Below are positions 6,622 through 10,132 of a stretch of 10,132 nucleotides of DNA, one piece after another (position 1 is the stretch's first letter; each line of letters begins with the position of its first letter). Below the pieces are notes generated by a model. That model was not told the origin of the DNA, made no database searches, and saw nothing but the letters and a program-made list of their open reading frames with translations. Position numbers and translations under genes: made by a program. Source of the stretch: Thermoplasmata archaeon (GTDB lineage: Archaea; Thermoplasmatota; Thermoplasmata; Lutacidiplasmatales; UBA184); assembly GCA_021792485.1 (NCBI GenBank), contig JAJYUO010000036.1:1-10132 (forward strand). Reading direction: 5' to 3'.

Positions 6622-7719
6622 ATGCGACCGCTCGCCAACGAAATCCTATCGCACCTGCCGAAGGCGGAGGCCGCCAAGCCTTCTGCCGGCGGATCGAACG
6701 ACGACGCCGAGCTCGAACAGCTGCTCGCGACGCTCCGCGTGAATATCCGGGTCGTCGGCTGCGGGGGCGGCGGTTCAAACACGATCAACCGTCTGGTCGA
6801 AGACGGTCTCTCGGAGGCGGAGACGATCGCCTGCAACACCGACGCGCAGCACCTTCTGACCGTCCACGCCAACCGCAAGGTGCTCCTCGGCCGGCGGCTG
6901 ACGCGCGGTCTCGGGGCGGGCGCCCTCCCGGACGTCGGGGCCAATGCGGCGCTCGAAGCCCTCGAGGATCTCAAGGGGCTCCTGAAGAGCTCGGACATGG
7001 TCTTCATCACCTGCGGTCTCGGCGGAGGGACCGGCACCGGCTCCGCCCCGATCGTCGCTCAGGCCGCGAAGGCGAGCGGCAACGACCCGCTCACGATCGC
7101 GGTGTGTACGCTGCCGTTTGCATCCGAGGGAGCGGTTCGTGCTGAGAACGCTCAGGAAGGGCTCGACAAGCTCCGGGGCGTCGCGGACACGGTCATCACG
7201 ATCCCGAACGATCGGCTCCTCGAGCTCGTTCCCCGCCTTCCCGTCCAGACCGCCTTCAAGGTCGCGGACTCGGTGCTGGCGCGGTCGATCCGGGGGATCA
7301 CCGAGCTCATCACCCGGCCGGGCCTCGTGAACCTGGACTTCAACGACCTGCGCACGATCATGAAGGGCGGCGGCGTCGCCCTGATCGGCATCGGGGAGTC
7401 GGAGAGCGACAACCGGGCCGAGGACGCGATCAACGAGGCGATCCACTCTCCCCTGCTCAAGGTCGACATCGCCGGCGCGACGGGCGCGCTGGTCAATGTG
7501 ACCGGGGGGCCGGACATGTCGGTCGGGGAGGCGGCGAAGGTCGCCGAGGTCGTTCAGAAGGCCCTGGCCCCGAACGCACGGATTATCTGGGGTGCGGCTA
7601 TCGATCCTACGATGCAGCACACCTTGCGCGTCATGCTGGTGGTCACCGGGGTTAAATCCCCCCAGATTCTCGGGGCGCACCCCGGGGCGAGCTCCTCCGA
7701 GATCGACCGGGTCCGTTAG
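6622..7719 (+). CDS. ftsZ: Cell division GTPase FtsZ
   Basis: The 365-residue product is an FtsZ tubulin homologue, which polymerises with GTP into the mid-cell division ring. Visible motifs are the first nucleotide-binding loop VGCGGGGSNTINRL (45-58), NTDAQHLL (72-79), the tubulin signature GGGTGTGSAP (134-143, with Ser where Ala is common) and the T7 synergy loop NLDFND (237-242) carrying the catalytic Asp residues. The C-terminal domain (about 245-345) is complete and the tail after it is short. The N-terminal 38 residues are a variable, helix-prone extension, usual in archaeal FtsZ. ATG 6622 is preceded by GAGG at 6607-6610 and the TATA element at 6576-6583. It heads a cluster with secE, spt5 and rpl11, an order familiar from euryarchaea, where the ftsZ copy is often the FtsZ1 type; I do not assign the paralogue firmly. 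secE follows after 17 bases. Confidence 0.97.
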   Translation: MRPLANEILSHLPKAEAAKPSAGGSNDDAELEQLLATLRVNIRVVGCGGGGSNTINRLVEDGLSEAETIACNTDAQHLLTVHANRKVLLGRRLTRGLGAGALPDVGANAALEALEDLKGLLKSSDMVFITCGLGGGTGTGSAPIVAQAAKASGNDPLTIAVCTLPFASEGAVRAENAQEGLDKLRGVADTVITIPNDRLLELVPRLPVQTAFKVADSVLARSIRGITELITRPGLVNLDFNDLRTIMKGGGVALIGIGESESDNRAEDAINEAIHSPLLKVDIAGATGALVNVTGGPDMSVGEAAKVAEVVQKALAPNARIIWGAAIDPTMQHTLRVMLVVTGVKSPQILGAHPGASSSEIDRVR

Positions 7720-7736
7720 ACCCACCGAGAGGGACC

Positions 7737-7982
7737 ATGGCAGTCATCGACCGTGCGCGCACGATGCAGGACGAGTTCGACGCTCGTCTCAAGCGGATCG
7801 GCCACGGAAAGTACGGTCGGATCCTTCGGATGGCGCGCAAGCCGAGCCGGGAGGAGTACGTCCGCGTCCTCCAGATCACCTTCGCCGGCGCCGCGATCAT
7901 CGGGCTCACCGGGTTCGCGATCTACGTCTTCTTCACCGCCGCCGGGCCGTGGCTCTGGTCGAATTACTTCGCGGGACTCTAG
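7737..7982 (+). CDS. secE: Protein translocase subunit SecE (Sec61 gamma)
   Basis: The 81-residue protein is the small tail-anchored subunit of the SecYE translocation channel. The family pattern RMARKPSREEYVRVLQIT (31-48), an amphipathic cytosolic helix that clamps SecY, precedes one membrane helix at about residues 47-69 (FAGAAIIGLTGFAIYVFF). It is somewhat longer than many archaeal SecE proteins because of about 20 extra N-terminal residues. ATG 7737 has a GAGAGGG ribosome binding site at 7727-7733. It lies 17 bases after ftsZ and 18 bases before the spt5 start, so it is almost certainly co-transcribed with both. Neighbourhood with spt5 and rpl11 supports the call. Confidence 0.93.
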   Translation: MAVIDRARTMQDEFDARLKRIGHGKYGRILRMARKPSREEYVRVLQITFAGAAIIGLTGFAIYVFFTAAGPWLWSNYFAGL

Positions 7983-8000
7983 GCGCCGTCGGAAATCAGC

Positions 8001-8744
8001 ATGGCCGGAGTTCCACCGCGCGACCAGGACGAGGAAGGGATTGGTCTCCTCGATCCCGAACAGCCCGCCGCGCTCGCGCCGCCCAAGGCGGCACCGGCGA
8101 GTCCGGGCGGACCGCCGTCGGTCTCGCCTCCCGCTCCCGCGCCGGCCCGCCCCGCGGCGCCGACGCAGCTTTCGCTCAAGGCCGCGGACGACACCGTTCG
8201 CCCGGTGACCGCGGGAACGGTCACGACCCTCAGCGCCGTCCTCTCGACCACGAAGGGCGAGGGCGGACCGGCCGAGCTGACGATCGAGGTCGGCTACACG
8301 TCGACGTACCCGGGAGAGGGTGCCGAGTGGCCCGTCCGCTGGGTTCCCCCCGGCAAGCGGAGCGCGATCGAGCTGTTCGCCCGACGCCAGACCGTCGAGG
8401 TCGAGATCCCGGCGAACGGGGGGATCCCGCTGTCGTTCGAGATCACCGCCCCGGTCGGCGTCCGCTACGGCGACCGGCTCGAAGTTCGCCTTTCGGCGAA
8501 GGGCGGAGCCGGCGGCACCCCGGCGCGGCTGACGCTCGCCTGCGTCGCGCGCCAGTCGCTCCTGGCGATCAAGACGTCGCGCGGCTACGAGCGCGAGGTC
8601 GCCGACACCCTGCTCGCGCGCGCCGAGGAAAAGCCGGATGTCGTCTTTGCGATGCTCGTGCCGAGCGCGCTGCGCGGCTACGTCTTCGCCGAAGGAATGA
8701 GCTTCGAAGGGGTCCACGAGATGCTCAAGGGGATCCGACCCTGA
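8001..8744 (+). CDS. spt5: Spt5 N-terminal part: extra beta-rich domain fused to NGN domain, truncated before KOW
   Basis: This 247-residue frame encodes the NGN half of the transcription elongation factor Spt5/NusG, which with Spt4 binds the RNA polymerase clamp and promotes processivity. The NGN domain spans about 187-247 (LLAIKTSRGYEREVAD, then FAMLVPSALRGYVFAEG). Two things are odd. First, it is preceded by a Pro/Ala-rich linker (about 21-54) and a probable beta-sandwich domain (about 55-184) that typical archaeal Spt5 of about 145-150 residues lacks. Second, the frame stops at TGA 8742 right after KGIRP, where the family continues with a VRG-type linker into KOW; the KOW domain follows at once in another frame. 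I see no strong ribosome binding site before ATG 8001. It sits 18 bases after secE. The Spt5 identity is firm; the N-terminal domain's function is unknown, and its Ig-like nature is inferred from alternating strand patterns. Confidence 0.85.
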   Translation: MAGVPPRDQDEEGIGLLDPEQPAALAPPKAAPASPGGPPSVSPPAPAPARPAAPTQLSLKAADDTVRPVTAGTVTTLSAVLSTTKGEGGPAELTIEVGYTSTYPGEGAEWPVRWVPPGKRSAIELFARRQTVEVEIPANGGIPLSFEITAPVGVRYGDRLEVRLSAKGGAGGTPARLTLACVARQSLLAIKTSRGYEREVADTLLARAEEKPDVVFAMLVPSALRGYVFAEGMSFEGVHEMLKGIRP

Positions 8745-8980
8745 AGGAGGTCGAGCCGCTCCTAGTCCCGCAGGTCACGGTCGAAGGATTCGTGGAAGGC
8801 GCGATCGTCGAACTCATCAGCGGCCCGTTCAAGGGAGAGAAGGCCCGCGTCAAGAAGATCGACCAGGCGAAGGAAGAGATCACGGTCGAGCTGATCGAGG
8901 CGGTGGTCCCGATCCCCGTCACCGTACGGGGCGATCACGTGCGCATGCTGGAGAAGGGAGGCGGGAAGAGTGGCGGATGA
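8738..8980 (+). CDS. spt5: Spt5 KOW-domain part, out of frame with the NGN part
   Basis: An 80-residue stretch in the -1 frame relative to the NGN half reads TLKEVEPLLVPQVTVEGF and then VEGAIVELISGPFKGEKAR, ending with VELIEAVVPIPVTVRGD. This is a well-conserved archaeal Spt5 KOW domain, which contacts nascent RNA and the ribosome. It has no ATG, GTG or TTG near its beginning; the first in-frame candidate is GTG 8792, which would remove the segment before the KOW core. The GAG-GTC-GAG codons create a Shine-Dalgarno-like GGAGGT at 8746-8751 but no start follows at suitable distance. The residues that normally join NGN to KOW (VRG-x-V-x-G type, about nine) are missing, so a deletion of roughly 28-31 bases, real or from assembly, explains the split better than a programmed frameshift. 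It ends 11 bases inside rpl11. Confidence 0.8.
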   Translation, partial: TLKEVEPLLVPQVTVEGFVEGAIVELISGPFKGEKARVKKIDQAKEEITVELIEAVVPIPVTVRGDHVRMLEKGGGKSGG

Positions 8981-9443
8981 GGTGAGCGTGCTCGTCGAGG
9001 GCGGCAAGGCCTCCGGAGGGCCCCCGCTGGGCCCGGCCCTCGGGCCGCTCGGCGTCAACGTCGGTCAGGTCGTCGCGGCGATCAACAAGCAGACGGCGCA
9101 GTTCCAGGGGATGCGCGTGCCGGTGATCGTCAAGGTCAATCCTCAGACCCGGGAGTTCACGTTGACGGTCGGCCGCCCGCCGGTCGCGGCGCTCCTGCTG
9201 AAGGAGGCCGGGAAGGAGAAGGGTTCCGGAAAGGCGAAGACCGAGGTCGCGGGCGATGTCACCCTCGCCGCGGTGAAGAAGATCGCGGAGGCCAAGGGCG
9301 ACGACCTCTTCGGTCGGACGATCGAGGAGAAGATGAACCAGGTCATCGGGACGTGCGTCTCCTTGGGGCTCACCGTCGAGGGCAAGGACCCGCGGACGGT
9401 GCTTCGCGAACGCCTCGGCACGACGGCGAAGGCCGCTCTATGA
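8970..9443 (+). CDS. rpl11: Large ribosomal subunit protein L11
   Basis: The 157-residue protein is archaeal L11 (uL11), which with 23S rRNA forms the GTPase-associated centre where elongation factors act. The N-terminal domain is clear (GGKASGGPPLGPALGPLGVN, 11-30; then INKQTAQFQGMRVPVIVKV and VGRPPVAALLL), and the C-terminal RNA-binding domain includes VTLAAVKKIAEAK and MNQVIGTCVSLGLTVEG. Length is normal for archaea. The start is GTG 8970, preceded by the purine-rich GGGAGGCGGGAAGA, and overlaps the spt5 KOW frame by 11 bases, implying translational coupling with it. That overlap suggests the KOW frame is still, or was recently, translated. The stop codon overlaps the next gene's ATG. Confidence 0.97.
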   Translation: MADEVSVLVEGGKASGGPPLGPALGPLGVNVGQVVAAINKQTAQFQGMRVPVIVKVNPQTREFTLTVGRPPVAALLLKEAGKEKGSGKAKTEVAGDVTLAAVKKIAEAKGDDLFGRTIEEKMNQVIGTCVSLGLTVEGKDPRTVLRERLGTTAKAAL

Positions 9444-9739
9444 TCGGCGCCTCGGGCGGACCGCCACCGGACCTATCGAACGCGGAGGTCGTCGACTACA
9501 CTCCCATCGAGGGCGACGGCCGCTTCCGCCTCAAGCTCAAGGACGGCGCGACGATCGAGGTCCGCCTGGAGATCATGAACATCCTGCGGGCCGGCAACGA
9601 GCCGAACACGGGCCTGCCGACGTACATCGTGCAGTCGACGCCGCTGATCCGCTTGGTCGATTGTCCGAAGGAGCTCCGCAAGCTCCCCGCGCGCCCCGGG
9701 ACCGGGAAGGACCAGAAATCCCTCCCCGGGTTCGGGTAG
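9440..9739 (+). CDS. Small protein coupled to rpl11, function unknown
   Basis: The 99-residue product is not one I recognise. Its ATG overlaps the rpl11 stop (ATGA at 9440-9443), so it is almost certainly translated by coupling with L11. The core at about residues 14-75 is strand-rich (AEVVDYTPIEGDGRFRLKL, then TIEVRLEIMNIL and YIVQSTPLIRLVDCP). The last 20 residues are basic with Pro and Gly (KELRKLPARPGTGKDQK). There is no signal peptide or membrane segment, and a single Cys. In many archaea L1 and L10 follow L11, so this gene occupies a place where ribosomal genes might be expected; a role linked to translation or transcription elongation is only a guess from position. It ends the cluster and faces the convergent hsp20 gene. 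Confidence 0.8.
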   Translation: MIGASGGPPPDLSNAEVVDYTPIEGDGRFRLKLKDGATIEVRLEIMNILRAGNEPNTGLPTYIVQSTPLIRLVDCPKELRKLPARPGTGKDQKSLPGFG

Positions 9740-9761
9740 ATCGGCTCGGATCGAAATTGGG

Positions 9762-9796
9762 GGGGACCCGCCCCGGTTCCCCGGAGGCGGGTCCCC
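9762..9796. repeat. GC-rich inverted repeat between convergent genes
   Basis: GGGGACCCGCC (9762-9772) and GGCGGGTCCCC (9786-9796) are perfect complements. Inside them CCGG (9773-9776) and CCGG (9781-9784) pair across a TTCC loop, giving a 15-pair hairpin with one bulged A. It sits in the 73-base gap between the 99-codon gene and hsp20 and could limit read-through from both sides. There is no T-rich run on the plus strand after it; on the minus strand only a short AATTT follows (9757-9753), so it does not look like a classical archaeal terminator. Confidence 0.6.
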
Positions 9797-9812
9797 GCGG
9801 GCCGGGTCCCGC

Positions 9813-10132
9813 CTACTGGATCGGGACCTTGACCTCGGTCGGGACGGGCTGAGGGCTCTGCTTCGGCAGTTCGAGGGTCAGCACGCCGTTCTCGACCTTG
9901 GCGACGGTCTTCTCCGCGACGATCGGCTCGGGGAAGGCCAGGCTGCGGTAGTACCCCGAGTAGGTGCGCTCGCGGCGGACGTAGTTCGCGTCCTTCGACG
10001 CGGACGCGTTCGTGAACTCGCCTCGGATCTCGACCACCTGGTCGCGGACGGTCACCTCGAGGTTCTCCTTCGGGATGCCGGGAACCTCCAGGGTCAGCTT
10101 GTAGGAGGTCGGGGTCTCCTCGACGTCGGCGG
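9813..10132 (-). CDS. Small heat shock protein, Hsp20/alpha-crystallin family, 3' part
   Basis: The last 105 codons of an Hsp20 gene are visible; the start lies beyond the window's right edge. Hsp20 proteins are ATP-independent chaperones that form oligomers and hold unfolding proteins. The visible part is the alpha-crystallin domain: YKLTLEVPGIPKENLEVTV and VVEIRGEF early on, RRERTYSGYYRSLAFPEP in the middle, and the signature AKVENGVLTLELPK near the end. The C-terminus, PTEVKVPIQ, carries a V-x-I type motif that usually docks a neighbouring subunit. A short internal frame beginning at a GTG at 10055 is not the real start, because family-like sequence continues upstream of it to the window's edge. 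It is convergent with the ftsZ-rpl11 cluster, separated by the inverted repeat. Confidence 0.93.
   Translation of the reverse strand, partial: ADVEETPTSYKLTLEVPGIPKENLEVTVRDQVVEIRGEFTNASASKDANYVRRERTYSGYYRSLAFPEPIVAEKTVAKVENGVLTLELPKQSPQPVPTEVKVPIQ

Noticed and set aside
5583..7037. A 484-codon minus-strand frame spanning mptE and the start of ftsZ.
   Set aside because: It overlaps two secure genes in a different frame and has a low-complexity Arg/Gly/Pro composition.
7592..8732. The upstream part of the open frame that ends with the KOW domain at 8980, as a possible long N-terminus of KOW.
   Set aside because: Upstream of about 8732 this frame is an Arg/Pro-rich shadow of ftsZ, secE and the Spt5 NGN frame; only the last 80 codons show family conservation.
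8727..8750. Programmed ribosomal frameshift as the explanation of the split Spt5.
   Set aside because: No slippery heptamer is present, CCC-TGA would favour the +1 frame rather than the KOW frame, and the conserved linker is missing, so a deletion explains more.

Overview
The window is about 10.1 kb of GC-rich, densely packed archaeal chromosome. The gene content (Hel308 helicase, Orc1/Cdc6, archaeal MptE, FtsZ, SecE, Spt5, archaeal L11) and the order ftsZ-secE-spt5-rpl11 point to a euryarchaeal lineage. High GC, Shine-Dalgarno-poor starts and TATA-type promoters would fit a high-GC member of Thermoplasmatota, but that placement is an inference and no marker here proves it. No RNA genes, insertion sequences, CRISPR or phage genes were seen.

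Left part (1-3.9 kb). The 3' part of hel308 (+) runs convergently into, and overlaps by 89 bases, an orc1/cdc6-type gene (-) whose ATPase motifs are degraded. An AT-rich promoter patch separates it from an isocitrate dehydrogenase gene (+). That gene abuts a small gene (-) encoding a protein with a long Arg/Lys/Pro/Ala-rich tail and a short C-terminal domain.

Middle part (4.0-6.6 kb). A single multi-pass membrane protein of likely GT-C glycosyltransferase type (+) overlaps by its 3' end the gene for the pterin pyrophosphokinase MptE (-). MptE and FtsZ are divergent and share one near-symmetrical TATA element at about 6580.

Right part (6.6-10.1 kb). A tightly spaced cluster ftsZ, secE, spt5, rpl11 and a 99-codon unknown gene links cell division, protein export, transcription elongation and translation in one transcription unit. 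The spt5 locus is the most unusual item. It carries an extra Pro/Ala-rich segment plus a beta-rich domain before the NGN domain, and its NGN and KOW halves lie in different frames with the usual linker apparently deleted. The cluster ends at a strong GC-rich inverted repeat, facing a convergent, partly visible Hsp20 gene (-).

No stretch longer than about 210 bases lacks a gene. The two sizeable gaps (2186-2319 and 3832-4040) hold promoter-like elements and nothing else I can support.
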